This document shows, in pieces, positions 51,007-59,778 of a stretch of DNA of 64,000 nt (positions are counted from its first letter, which is position 1; every line of letters starts with the position of its first letter). Location of the stretch: NCBI GenBank assembly GCA_964536805.1, contig CAZHYQ010000005.1, positions 62,001 through 126,000 of the forward strand, written 5' to 3'. The DNA is from Longilinea sp964536805 (GTDB taxonomy: Bacteria > Chloroflexota > Anaerolineae > Anaerolineales > Anaerolineaceae). Both the position numbers and the translations under genes were made by a program. The notes beneath the pieces were generated by a model. The model did no database searches. It worked only from the letters and a program-made list of their open reading frames with translations, and was not told where the DNA came from.

Positions 51007-52224
51007 ATGAGTGAACCATCGACATCGAATATTCCCGAACAAGCCGATGCCGATCTGCAAACTGAACAAGAGAATACTGAAATGCAGCCGGAAGCCCGCC
51101 GTGGCTGGAATCACTGGTGGGAGCGGCTGGTCCGGATGGGCCTTGGCGAAGTAGCGCTGCGCATGGGAACAGGCATTGCATCCCTTGCCATGATTCTGGT
51201 TGTGGTGTGGGTGATGCGTAATTTCTATCTGAAAGGTCAGGTGGAAGCCGCTCCCGGTGCTGCGGCGATCGCAGCCCCCCTGCCTACTGCCACGCCCCAG
51301 GTTGAAGCGCCAGCTTATGTGCTGCCAGATGAAGAGGCTATGGTGAAAGGCGTGCCGCGGCTGGCCATGCTGCACACCACGCTGCCTTCCAGGCCGCGAT
51401 TTGATGTGATTCAGTATGAAGTTGTTCAGGGCGATACGATTTTCGACATCGCAGAGAAATTTGGTTTAAAACCCGAAACACTTTTGTGGGGTAACCAGCA
51501 GAAGTTGGGCGACGACCCGCACCGTTTGGTCGTCGGTGTTACGCTCAACATCCTGCCAACCGACGGTGTTTATTACGAATGGCACGCCGGCGACGGCCTG
51601 AACAGCGTGGCCAAGTATTTCAAAGTCAAGCCGGAGGATATCTTAAACTGGCCAGGAAACAAGCTGGATGCCAAAACAATAGGTGATTGGTCGTCTCCCA
51701 ATATCGCCGCCGGCACCTGGCTGGTCATTCCCAACGGCCGGCGCGAGTTCGTTTCCTGGAGCGCACCGCGCATCACACGGCAAAACCCGGGCGTCGCCAG
51801 ACTATACGGCGCTGGCGCCTGCGGCACTATCGTAGATGGGGCAGTGGGAACTGGCACATTTATCTGGCCGACAACCAACCACTGGTTATCGGGTTACGAT
51901 TTCAGCCTCAGCGCCAACCATCCCGGCATCGATATCGGCGGCCAATCCGGCAACGCGATTTATGCAGCCGATAGCGGCGTGGTTGTTTACTCCGGTTGGA
52001 ATGACCTTGGTTATGGTTACGTGATCGCAATCGACCACGGCAACGGCTGGCAAACAACCTATGCCCACCTCAGCCAGATATACGCCGGCTGCGGCGTCAG
52101 CGTTACCCAGGGCGCGACCATTGGCCTGATGGGTTCCACTGGCAATTCCACCGGCCCGCATCTGCATTTCGAGATGTATAACGACACCTACGGCAAGGTC
52201 AACCCACACCAGTTCCTGAATTAG
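51007..52224 (+). CDS. LysM-M23 family peptidoglycan peptidase-like protein (paralogue 1)
   Basis: A 405-residue membrane-anchored protein: cytoplasmic N-terminus of about 50 residues, one helix (residues 54-72), a LysM domain (YEVVQGDTIFDIAEKFGLKPETLLWGN), a second LysM-like unit (EWHAGDGLNSVAKYFKVKPEDIL), and a C-terminal M23 endopeptidase domain. Metal ligands are present: HPGIDIG (His and Asp) and HLHFE, with YAHLSQI before it. It should bind and cut peptidoglycan or act as its regulator. Domain order matches the minus-strand protein at 55873-56970. The ATG follows GAGG at 51007. Confidence 0.92.
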   Translation: MSEPSTSNIPEQADADLQTEQENTEMQPEARRGWNHWWERLVRMGLGEVALRMGTGIASLAMILVVVWVMRNFYLKGQVEAAPGAAAIAAPLPTATPQVEAPAYVLPDEEAMVKGVPRLAMLHTTLPSRPRFDVIQYEVVQGDTIFDIAEKFGLKPETLLWGNQQKLGDDPHRLVVGVTLNILPTDGVYYEWHAGDGLNSVAKYFKVKPEDILNWPGNKLDAKTIGDWSSPNIAAGTWLVIPNGRREFVSWSAPRITRQNPGVARLYGAGACGTIVDGAVGTGTFIWPTTNHWLSGYDFSLSANHPGIDIGGQSGNAIYAADSGVVVYSGWNDLGYGYVIAIDHGNGWQTTYAHLSQIYAGCGVSVTQGATIGLMGSTGNSTGPHLHFEMYNDTYGKVNPHQFLN

Positions 52225-52254
52225 GTTCTTCTGGTTGATTGATTATGCCTTTCC

Positions 52255-52296
52255 AACCTCCGATAGGGTATATCCTGCCTGATCGGAGGTTTTTTT
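52255..52296 (+). terminator. Terminator after LysM-M23 gene
   Basis: Stem AACCTCCGAT / ATCGGAGGTT (10 bp), 17-nt loop, then TTTTTT. Confidence 0.88.
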
Positions 52297-52445
52297 CGAG
52301 AAGACGCAAGGTGACGATATCTGTCAAAAGCACCCGTGACCTGCGACCGCTTTTGCGCTATAGTTAACATGGCATCATATACCCTGTTAAAATGATTGCG
52401 TATAGCTTAGTATAACAACCCTGGGAGAAAGGAGTGGTGAGGAGC

Positions 52446-53294
52446 ATGATTGCCGATGTTCGACCTTCGCCGATTGCGGGCACCTGGTACAGCGCCGACC
52501 CGCAGCGTTTGGCCCGCCAGGTGGATGCATTTCTTCAATCTGCTGTTCTGCCGTCCCTGACGGGGGAGGTGATCGGGTTGGTCAGCCCGCACGCTGGCCA
52601 CCGCTATTCCGGCCGCACGGCCGGGCATGCCTTTCGCGCCGTCCAGGGCAGGCATTTTGACCTGGTAGCTGTGATCAGCCCGCTGCATGCCTTTTTCCCG
52701 GCAGACCTGCTCACAACTGCGCATAAAGCCTACGGAACGCCTCTGGGGCCGGTTTGGGTGGACGCGGAAGCCTTGGACGCGCTGGATGAAAGCCTGAACG
52801 TGATTTCAGGCAAAAAATTACAGCGGGTTTCCAATGATCAGGAACACTCGCTTGAAATCGAGTTGCCATTTTTACAGCGCGCGCTGGAGGGCGATTTTAA
52901 ACTGCTGCCGGTGATGGTACGCAATCAAAGCAAGGCGACTGCGCGTGCCTTGGGTGAAGCCCTTAGCCGCGTCTTGAAAGGCAAACAGGCTTTGATGGTG
53001 GCCAGCACCGATTTATCGCATTTCTACCCGCAAGAAACCGCCAATCAATTGGATGCCGTCATGCTGGCACAGATCGCCAAATTCTCTCCGACCGGCGTTT
53101 TACAGGCTGAAGAAAGCGGGCAGGGCTTTGCCTGCGGCTTTCCGGCTGTGGCAGCCGTATTGTGGGCTGCACGCGCGCTGGGTGGTACTTCCGTTGAGAT
53201 TCTCCATCACAGCACCTCCGCGGATGAAACCGGCGATACCAGCGAAGTGGTTGGATACGGAGCCGCGGCAATTCTGAAGCAGGCAGCCTCTTGA
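52446..53294 (+). CDS. MEMO-family protein (AmmeMemoRadiSam system B type)
   Basis: A 282-residue protein of the MEMO1/AmmeMemoRadiSam B family, related in fold to class III extradiol dioxygenases. Seen: DVRPSPIAGTWYSADPQRL at the start, VSPHAGHRYSGRTAGHAF with metal-ligand His, VSNDQEHSLEIELPFLQ and STDLSHFYPQE. Family members occur with an AMMECR1 protein and a radical-SAM protein, neither of which is in this window. ATG 52446 gives the family N-terminus, with AAAGGAG 11 bp upstream. The next gene (priA) overlaps by 4 bp (TTGA). Confidence 0.9.
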   Translation: MIADVRPSPIAGTWYSADPQRLARQVDAFLQSAVLPSLTGEVIGLVSPHAGHRYSGRTAGHAFRAVQGRHFDLVAVISPLHAFFPADLLTTAHKAYGTPLGPVWVDAEALDALDESLNVISGKKLQRVSNDQEHSLEIELPFLQRALEGDFKLLPVMVRNQSKATARALGEALSRVLKGKQALMVASTDLSHFYPQETANQLDAVMLAQIAKFSPTGVLQAEESGQGFACGFPAVAAVLWAARALGGTSVEILHHSTSADETGDTSEVVGYGAAAILKQAAS

Positions 53295-55816
53295 CCACCT
53301 TCGTTCAAGTAGCCGTAAACGTCCCGCTGAGCGGACCAGGAATCTTTGATTATCATCTGCCGGCAGCATTGGAAGGGCAGGTTAAGCCAGGCTGCCTGGT
53401 GATCGTTCCTTTTGGGCGGCAAACCATCCAGGGCCTGGTCCTGCGGCTGGCATCCGAAAGCGCCGTCATGGAAACGCGTCCCGTGCAAGCCCTGGTGGAT
53501 GCGCAGCCAGCCCTGACGGCCGCGCAGATGAAACTGGCCCAGTGGATGGCCGATGAAACCCTTTCTCCCCTGGCAGCCTGTATCGATGTCATGCTGCCCC
53601 CAGGTCTAAGCCAGCACACGGATACGCTTTATACACTGGCAGCCACTCAACACGCACCTGATTTGACACTGAGCGCGCTGCAAACCCGTCTGGTCGATTT
53701 ACTCGGCCAGCGGGGTGCACTGCGCGGGCGGCAACTGGATAGCGCTCTGCCCAAAGTGCGCTGGCGTGAAGCTGCAGAACCACTGGTAAGGAAGGGTGTG
53801 ATCACCTCCCAGCCGGTGTTGCTGCCACCCTCCGTGCGACCGAAAAAGGCGCGGACGGCCTGGTTGACGGCAGGACCGGAAATGCTGGCTGGCGCAATAG
53901 AGCAGGTGGGCAAAGCTGGCAGTGCGGCCTTGGAGCGGCGCAAAGCAGCCTTGCGTTTTTTACAGGGCGAACCTTTGCCAGTGGATATCGCCTGGGTGAC
54001 GGCTTCCAGCGGGGCAACCCTGGCAGATTTGCAGAGCCTGGCTGAAAAGGACCTGGTTGCCCTGGGTGAAACGGAGGTGTGGCGCGACCCCCTGGAACAC
54101 ATTTCACCGGTGGTGCAGCAGGCTCCTGAACTGACCGCGGGGCAAAGTGCGGTGTTGCAGCAGTTGCTGGCGGGTCTACGGCAAGCCGAAACCGCACAGC
54201 CGCTTCTACCTTTCCTGTTACACGGCGTAACTGGTTCCGGTAAGACGGAGATTTACCTGCAAGCAGTTGCTGAGGTTTTGCGGCAGGGCCGCCAGGCAAT
54301 TATTCTGGTGCCTGAAATCTCCCTGACGCCGCAAACCGTCCGGCGCTTCCTGGGACGCTTCCCAGGACGGGTAGGGTTGGTCCATTCGCGCCTTTCGCCT
54401 GGCGAGCGATACGACACCTGGCGACGCGCCCGCGCGGGCCAAATTGACGTGATTGTTGGACCGCGCAGCGCATTGTTCACGCCGCTGCCACGCCTGGGTT
54501 TAATTGTGGTGGACGAATGCCACGACGATTCGTATTACCAGGACGACCAACCGCCGGTTTATCATGCCGTCCAGGCTGCACTGGCCTATGCCCGCATTAC
54601 CAGCAGTGGGCTGCTGCTGGGATCCGCCACGCCAGAAATCGGATTGTACGAACGCGCCCGGCGCGAACACTGGAATTTATTGGAATTGCCTGACCGGATT
54701 CTGGCGCACCGCCAGTTGTTGGCGGTTCAGGCTTCGCAATCCGGCATTGCCTTGCCGGACTTATCCAGCGAGGGCGAAGCAGCCTTTTTGCCGCTGCCGC
54801 CCGTGCAAGTAGTGGATATGCGGCAGGAACTCAAGGCTGGCAACCGTTCCATCTTTAGCCGGGTATTGAAAGAGTCATTGGCCCAGGTGTTGGCTGCCGG
54901 CCAGCAGGCGATTTTATTTCTGAACCGGCGCGGATCTTCGACCTACGTTTTTTGCCGGGAATGCGGAGCCGTGTTGCGCTGCCCGCGCTGCGATTTGCCT
55001 TTGACCTTTCACAGCGACAGCAACGATCTGCAGTGCCATACCTGCAATTACCGCCGCCAGATGCCTGCCCGCTGTCCGACCTGCGGCAGCACCTCCATCC
55101 GCCAGTTTGGCACAGGGACCGAACGGGTTGAAAGCGAAGTCCAAAAGGAATTTCCGGCTGCGCGCACCCTGCGCTGGGACGCAGAAACCACCCGTCAAAA
55201 AGGGTCGCACGAAATTTTGCTTTCGCACTTCAGCCGCCACCAGGCTGATATCTTAATCGGCACGCAAATGCTGGCCAAGGGCCTGGATCTTCCCCTGGTG
55301 ACCCTGGTCGGCGTGGTCCTGGCCGATGTCGGCTTAAGCCTGCCGGATTACCGCACGCCTGAACGCGCTTTCCAATTATTGACCCAGGTGGCCGGGCGGG
55401 CAGGACGCAGCCCCTTGGGCGGAAAAGTCATTTTTCAATCCTACCAACCCGACCATTATGCCATTCAATTTGCGGCGCGGCACGACTATCAGGGCTTTGT
55501 GAAGCGCGAATTGGATGCGCGCCGGAAAATCGGTTACCCGCCCTATGCCCGCCTGGTGCGTTTGGAGTACCGCCACCGCGATTCAGCCGAGGCGGAGCAG
55601 GAAGCCCGCCGCATGGCTGAACGGCTGGGTCAATGGATTGAACAGGGGAACTTTACCTCGACCGATCTGATCGGCCCGGCACCCTGTTTCTTTGCCAGGC
55701 AGAATGGGCTATATCGCTGGCAAATCCTGCTGCGCGGACCTGACCCGGTCCGGCTGCTGCGCGGTAAGAACCTGAGCGATTGGCGTGCCGCTGTGGACCC
55801 GGCCAGCCTGTTGTGA
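53291..55816 (+). CDS. priA: Primosomal replication restart helicase PriA
   Basis: An 841-residue 3'-5' DNA helicase that reloads the replisome at stalled forks. Seen: N-terminal DNA-binding domain (VAVNVPLSGPGIFDYHLP), Walker A GVTGSGKTEIY near residue 318, motif II VVDECHDD (usual form DEEHD, here with Cys), the zinc region with eight cysteines (CRECGAVLRCPRC and CHTCNYRRQMPARCPTC) and helicase motifs V-VI (GTQMLAKGLD, QVAGRAGRSPLGG). It begins at TTG 53291, overlapping the MEMO gene stop. A bidirectional hairpin follows. Confidence 0.96.
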   Translation: MTTFVQVAVNVPLSGPGIFDYHLPAALEGQVKPGCLVIVPFGRQTIQGLVLRLASESAVMETRPVQALVDAQPALTAAQMKLAQWMADETLSPLAACIDVMLPPGLSQHTDTLYTLAATQHAPDLTLSALQTRLVDLLGQRGALRGRQLDSALPKVRWREAAEPLVRKGVITSQPVLLPPSVRPKKARTAWLTAGPEMLAGAIEQVGKAGSAALERRKAALRFLQGEPLPVDIAWVTASSGATLADLQSLAEKDLVALGETEVWRDPLEHISPVVQQAPELTAGQSAVLQQLLAGLRQAETAQPLLPFLLHGVTGSGKTEIYLQAVAEVLRQGRQAIILVPEISLTPQTVRRFLGRFPGRVGLVHSRLSPGERYDTWRRARAGQIDVIVGPRSALFTPLPRLGLIVVDECHDDSYYQDDQPPVYHAVQAALAYARITSSGLLLGSATPEIGLYERARREHWNLLELPDRILAHRQLLAVQASQSGIALPDLSSEGEAAFLPLPPVQVVDMRQELKAGNRSIFSRVLKESLAQVLAAGQQAILFLNRRGSSTYVFCRECGAVLRCPRCDLPLTFHSDSNDLQCHTCNYRRQMPARCPTCGSTSIRQFGTGTERVESEVQKEFPAARTLRWDAETTRQKGSHEILLSHFSRHQADILIGTQMLAKGLDLPLVTLVGVVLADVGLSLPDYRTPERAFQLLTQVAGRAGRSPLGGKVIFQSYQPDHYAIQFAARHDYQGFVKRELDARRKIGYPPYARLVRLEYRHRDSAEAEQEARRMAERLGQWIEQGNFTSTDLIGPAPCFFARQNGLYRWQILLRGPDPVRLLRGKNLSDWRAAVDPASLL

Positions 55817-55823
55817 GAAAATA

Positions 55824-55859
55824 AAAAAACCTGCGCACCGACCGGTGCACAGGTTTTTT
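55824..55859. terminator. Bidirectional terminator between priA and LysM-M23 gene
   Basis: AAAAAACCTG-C-GCACC / GGTGC-A-CAGGTTTTTT with one mismatch and a 4-nt loop, with T-tracts on both strands between convergent genes. Confidence 0.92.
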
Positions 55860-55872
55860 AGTTTCGTAATAC

Positions 55873-56970
55873 TTATGGCAGCACGAACCAGGGGTTGATG
55901 AATGCGCCGAAATAGCGCACTTCGAAGTGCAGGTGCGGCCCGGTGGAATTGCCGGTTGAGCCGGAATAGGCGATTGTATTGCCGGCATATACGGACCGGC
56001 CGCAACTGACCACGATCGAGCTAAGGTGGCCGTAAACGGTGTGATAACCATTGCCGTGATCGATCATGACCATGTTGCCGTAGCCGCCGTTGATCCAACC
56101 AGCATAAACCACCACGCCGCTGTCAGCTGCATAAACAGGTGCGCCTAATCCGGCGGCAATGTCGATGCCCAGGTGGCCGTCCCAGAAGTCATTGCCTGAG
56201 ACCGAGTGGTTGTCAGCCGGCCAGACGAAGGCTCCGGTGCCATAAGCTCCCCCGGCAGGAATTTCACACTGACCGTCGATGGTCTTGTTGGCGCCAGAGG
56301 CTGGCCGCCAGAAAGTCGGTACCAGCCAGGTGCGCTGCCACTCGCGGCTGCCGCCGGGAATCATGACATAGGAATCCACCGCCAGGTTGGGGTTGGTCGC
56401 ATCCAGTTTATTGCCAGGGAAATATAGGATTTGTTCCGCGGTCGATTTGTACTCGGCCGCCAGCGAGTCAACCGTGTCACCGGCCTTGACCTTGGTGTAA
56501 ATGCCGTCCGTCGGCGGTATGACCAGGGTTTGGCCGATCGAGATCAAATCCGGATTATCATTCAGGGTTTTATAATTCGCCCACAGGATGGTTTCCGGTT
56601 TGACGTTAAAGAATTTCGCAATGCCGAAAATCGAGTCGCCCGCTTCAATGGTGTAATCCTCGGCGGCTTCGCGGTCTTTATTGGAAATGATGGTTTTAAG
56701 GCTCGATATTCGCGAGAGCGCTTGAACGGCAACATCAGATGTGAATTCGGGCAAGGGCGCTGTATTTTCACTTGCAGCCGGCACAAATTTATCCACCGAG
56801 GGGGCAGCCGAGGCAGATGTGTCGGTGAATTGCAATAGCAACAGTATTCCGAACGCTACCATTAATGCTGCGATCCCCCAGGATATTCGCGGAAGCCAGA
56901 CATCTACCAATAATGCTTGTTTTTTTGTTTCCGGCCCCGGGTTTTGGGGTTTCAATTGCTTCAAACTCAC
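55873..56970 (-). CDS. LysM-M23 family peptidoglycan peptidase-like protein (paralogue 2)
   Basis: A 365-residue anchored protein with the same order as the protein at 51007-52224: N-terminal helix (residues 30-48), LysM (YTIEAGDSIFGIAKFFNVKPETILWAN), second LysM-like unit (VKAGDTVDSLAAEYKSTAEQILYFPGN) and M23 domain with HLGIDIAAG, YGHLSSIVVSCG and PHLHFEVRY. It begins at GTG 56970 with GGAGG 5 bp upstream, and this GTG overlaps the rho stop (GTGA). So it is translated from the rho message. It is expected at the outer face of the membrane, acting on peptidoglycan. Confidence 0.92.
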   Translation of the reverse strand: MSLKQLKPQNPGPETKKQALLVDVWLPRISWGIAALMVAFGILLLLQFTDTSASAAPSVDKFVPAASENTAPLPEFTSDVAVQALSRISSLKTIISNKDREAAEDYTIEAGDSIFGIAKFFNVKPETILWANYKTLNDNPDLISIGQTLVIPPTDGIYTKVKAGDTVDSLAAEYKSTAEQILYFPGNKLDATNPNLAVDSYVMIPGGSREWQRTWLVPTFWRPASGANKTIDGQCEIPAGGAYGTGAFVWPADNHSVSGNDFWDGHLGIDIAAGLGAPVYAADSGVVVYAGWINGGYGNMVMIDHGNGYHTVYGHLSSIVVSCGRSVYAGNTIAYSGSTGNSTGPHLHFEVRYFGAFINPWFVLP

Positions 56971-58241
56971 ATATCCTCCGAGAGTGTTTCCAGAAATTCC
57001 AGGTTATTCCTGCTTTTGTTCATGCGCTGCAAAATTGCTTCGGTTGCCACGGCAGTATCCATGCCTGCGCCTTGCGGCTGCGGGGAAATCATTTGCAGGT
57101 ACATGCGGCGCATCAACCAGATTCGCTGCAGCAAATCTGGTCCAAGCAGAAGCTCTTCGCGGCGGGTGGATGACCTTTCAAGGTCGATTGCTGGATAGGT
57201 ACGGCGTTCCTGCAATTTGCGAGAGAGGTGCAATTCCATATTGCCGGTACCCTTGAATTCCTCGTAAACCACATCATCCAGACGGGAACCGGTATCCACC
57301 AGGGCAGTGGCAATAATGGTCAGCGAGCCGCCTTCTTCGATATTGCGTGCGGCGCCAAAGAAGCGTTTGGGCGGGTAAAGCGCCGAAGGATCCATGCCGC
57401 CGGACAGGGTGCGTCCGGAGGGATTGACCACCAGATTATAGGCTCGCGCCAGGCGGGTAAGCGAATCCATCAGGATGACCACATCCCGGCCGGTTTCAAC
57501 CAATCGTTTGGCGCGCTCCAGGGTGATTTCCGCAGCACGAACATGGGAGGTCACCGGCTCATCAAACGTGGATGCCACCACTTCGGCATCCACCGAGCGG
57601 TCCACATCCGTGACTTCTTCCGGCCGTTCGCCGATGAGCGCCATGATGAGGTGCACATCCGGATATTTGGTGGCAATGGAATTTGCAATTTGCTTGAGGA
57701 TGGTGGTTTTGCCAGCCTTGGGCGGCGAGACGATCATGCCGCGCTGGCCGCGTCCAATCGGGGCAATCAGGTTGATCAGGCGCGTAGAAAGCACCGTCCG
57801 GTCTGTTTCCAGGTCAAAGCGTTTATCGGGAAAGATCGGTGTCAAATTTTCGAAAGCTGGCCGGTTGCGCAGGTCATCCGGATTCTGCCCATTGATGGTC
57901 TCGACCTTTAGCAAACCGTAATGGCGTTCAGACTCGCGCGGCGGACGGACGGCACCGATCACCAGGTCGCCGTTGCGAAGCTCGTACCGGCGCAATTGGG
58001 CCTGGGAAACGTAGACATCATCCTGGCCGATCTTGTAATTGGTACGCAGGAAGCCGATGCCTTCCGGCATGATTTCAAGGATTCCACCGCGTACTTCAAG
58101 TCCTTCCCGTTCCGCTTCGATCTGGCGGATACGGATGATCAAGTTTTCTTTTTTCAAGCGGCCAGCGTCATTGACGTTCAAATCCTTCGCCATTTGACGC
58201 AATGAAGCCAGCGGAGCGTTTTCGAGTTCGAGGATTCTCAT
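56967..58241 (-). CDS. rho: Transcription termination factor Rho
   Basis: A 424-residue hexameric RNA helicase that ends transcription. Seen: N-terminal helical Rho-N region (LENAPLASLRQMAKDLNVNDAGRLKKENL), cold-shock-type RNA-binding domain (GILEIMPEGIGFLRTNY, DDVYVSQAQLRRYELRNGD), then the ATPase: GRGQRGMIVSPPKAGKTT (Walker A), ALIGERPEEVTDV, VVILMDSLTRLARAYN (Walker B) and the Q/R loops near GGMDPSALYPPKRFFGAAR. There is no large insertion. ATG 58241 gives the family start; the frame is open to 58400. Downstream it overlaps the LysM-M23 gene by GTGA. Confidence 0.97.
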   Translation of the reverse strand: MRILELENAPLASLRQMAKDLNVNDAGRLKKENLIIRIRQIEAEREGLEVRGGILEIMPEGIGFLRTNYKIGQDDVYVSQAQLRRYELRNGDLVIGAVRPPRESERHYGLLKVETINGQNPDDLRNRPAFENLTPIFPDKRFDLETDRTVLSTRLINLIAPIGRGQRGMIVSPPKAGKTTILKQIANSIATKYPDVHLIMALIGERPEEVTDVDRSVDAEVVASTFDEPVTSHVRAAEITLERAKRLVETGRDVVILMDSLTRLARAYNLVVNPSGRTLSGGMDPSALYPPKRFFGAARNIEEGGSLTIIATALVDTGSRLDDVVYEEFKGTGNMELHLSRKLQERRTYPAIDLERSSTRREELLLGPDLLQRIWLMRRMYLQMISPQPQGAGMDTAVATEAILQRMNKSRNNLEFLETLSEDM

Positions 58242-58268
58242 GAATGTTTTTATCCGTGAATGTCGAAT

Positions 58269-58277
58269 ATTGTACCA
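58269..58277 (-). promoter_or_regulatory. Candidate promoter of rho
   Basis: On the minus strand TGGTACAAT, an extended -10 (TGn then TACAAT at 58274-58269), about 28 bp before ATG 58241. Confidence 0.5.
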
Positions 58278-58526
58278 CAAGCAATATTCCAGCAAAATTG
58301 CCTGCTGGATGAGACGATTATGAAATTGCGTGGGTGGGATTAGAAAGAAAGCTTCGGGCTTTCCCGTAGGTTCAAAGTCCTGCGAAGAAAGCAATTTCAA
58401 ACATGGCTTGTTCCCTGTTCAGAGCGATTATAACATGCCGTAAAAGGCAGTGCAAGCTCAAAACTTCACCGGCCTGGTCTCATAACGAAGGTGGATGATG
58501 CTTCCTTTGTTGATGGCTGCGCAGCC

Positions 58527-59639
58527 TTATGGTTCGACGCGCGGCTGCAACCAGAAAGCCTGATCCTGGTCGGAAGCGCCGTTGGATTTAACCAACAGGA
58601 TAAACTGCACCTTTTTGCCCGCCAGGGTGGAAAGATCCAGATTGACTTTGGTGAAGCTGTTATCATATTTCTCGCTCCATTCAGCCAGTTTGGTTTCTGA
58701 TCCGCCCTCGGGTATGTAGGAAAGGACAAACTTAACATTGCAATTTGTGGCAGCATTCAGGCAGCCGATGACACTTTTAAAGTACATGCCGCTGGTGATG
58801 GACATGGCAGGAAAGGTTCCGCGGATTTCAGTGTCGGTGCCGGAGGGCGGGTTAGTCCACAACGCGGCTTCGTTTTCCTTGCCGCCGGTTTCCAGTACGG
58901 GTTCGTCGACCTTTACAACAAAACCGTTATCGCTGGTCTGGCCCGGGCACGACAGGCTGCCATTGTTGGTGCGCCATTCGCCTTTGCAATAATTGTCGAC
59001 AAAGTTGTAGCTGGGCGCCGATACTTTTACCTTTACCCAAAAAGCCTTGGCGCCGTCACTGCCCAACCCAAAGACCACGCCCGAAGCATTGCGCAATTTA
59101 AAATTTGCCTGAAATGACCCCACTTTGGCGGGCGCTTTCAAGACGATGGAAACCTGTATGACCTGCTGCGGCGCCACCGAGCCGGTGGTAAGCTGCGTGG
59201 CAGGCGCTACGCCCATGCTCTCGCCGTTGTCGAAAACCACCGCATAGCTTGAATTCCAGGTGCAGGAACCGGTGTTTTTTAGTTCCCATGTTTTTGTGAA
59301 CGATTGGCCGGGATCGACCGGGGTATCATCCGGGTAATTGACATCGCGGATGAATTCGACCCGGTCGCAGGGGATGGCGGGGGTACTGGTATTGGCCGGC
59401 GTTGCTGTTTGCTGCACCGAAGGCGTGGCAGTGGCATTCGGCCCCCCAGGGGTCTGGGTAGCTGGCACCTGGGTTTTTGCGCCAGCCACCGAAGTGCTCA
59501 GCGCCACCACGGTTTGCGCGGCCAGTGTATTGAGTTGATCTGGATTGGAGACCGGTTCGGTAGCACGCGGCAAATTGCAGGAAGCCAACACCACGGCCAG
59601 TAGCAGCAGGACCGCAAGGAGTGCAAGAGTTTTCTTCAT
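58527..59639 (-). CDS. Lipoprotein with NBR1-type Ig-like domain (paralogue 2)
   Basis: A 370-residue lipoprotein: signal peptide with lipobox LASC (Cys21), Thr/Pro/Ala-rich linker (residues 50-87), an NBR1-type Ig-like domain (GQSFTKTWELKNTGSCTWNSSYAVVF) at about 88-205 and a C-terminal beta-rich domain (about 208-370). Shared with the paralogue at 48496: TKTW.KN.GSC.W, GKENEAALW, YFKSVIGC and QAFWLQPR. AAGGAG lies 9 bp before ATG 59639. It stands between rho and the NatAB operon on the same strand and has a strong terminator upstream, so it likely has its own promoter. Confidence 0.85.
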   Translation of the reverse strand: MKKTLALLAVLLLLAVVLASCNLPRATEPVSNPDQLNTLAAQTVVALSTSVAGAKTQVPATQTPGGPNATATPSVQQTATPANTSTPAIPCDRVEFIRDVNYPDDTPVDPGQSFTKTWELKNTGSCTWNSSYAVVFDNGESMGVAPATQLTTGSVAPQQVIQVSIVLKAPAKVGSFQANFKLRNASGVVFGLGSDGAKAFWVKVKVSAPSYNFVDNYCKGEWRTNNGSLSCPGQTSDNGFVVKVDEPVLETGGKENEAALWTNPPSGTDTEIRGTFPAMSITSGMYFKSVIGCLNAATNCNVKFVLSYIPEGGSETKLAEWSEKYDNSFTKVNLDLSTLAGKKVQFILLVKSNGASDQDQAFWLQPRVEP

Positions 59640-59727
59640 GGCTTAGTCTCCTTCTTTTTGCAAAGCAGGCAGAAATCAACCCAATGTTTTTTGCTTGATA
59701 GGTTGATTATAGCCAGGTTTGGCTCAC

Positions 59728-59765
59728 AAAAAAACACAGTCTGAAAGAAAAGACTGTGTTTTTTT
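59728..59765 (-). terminator. Terminator of the NatAB operon
   Basis: A perfect 15-bp stem AAAAAAACACAGTCT / AGACTGTGTTTTTTT with an 8-nt loop, 13 bp after the second permease stop on the minus strand. Confidence 0.92.
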
Positions 59766-59778
59766 ATTTATTTGACCA

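Noticed and set aside
58242..58400. 53-residue N-terminal extension of Rho
   Set aside because: The segment contains the candidate promoter at 58269-58277, and the family N-terminus starts at ATG 58241.
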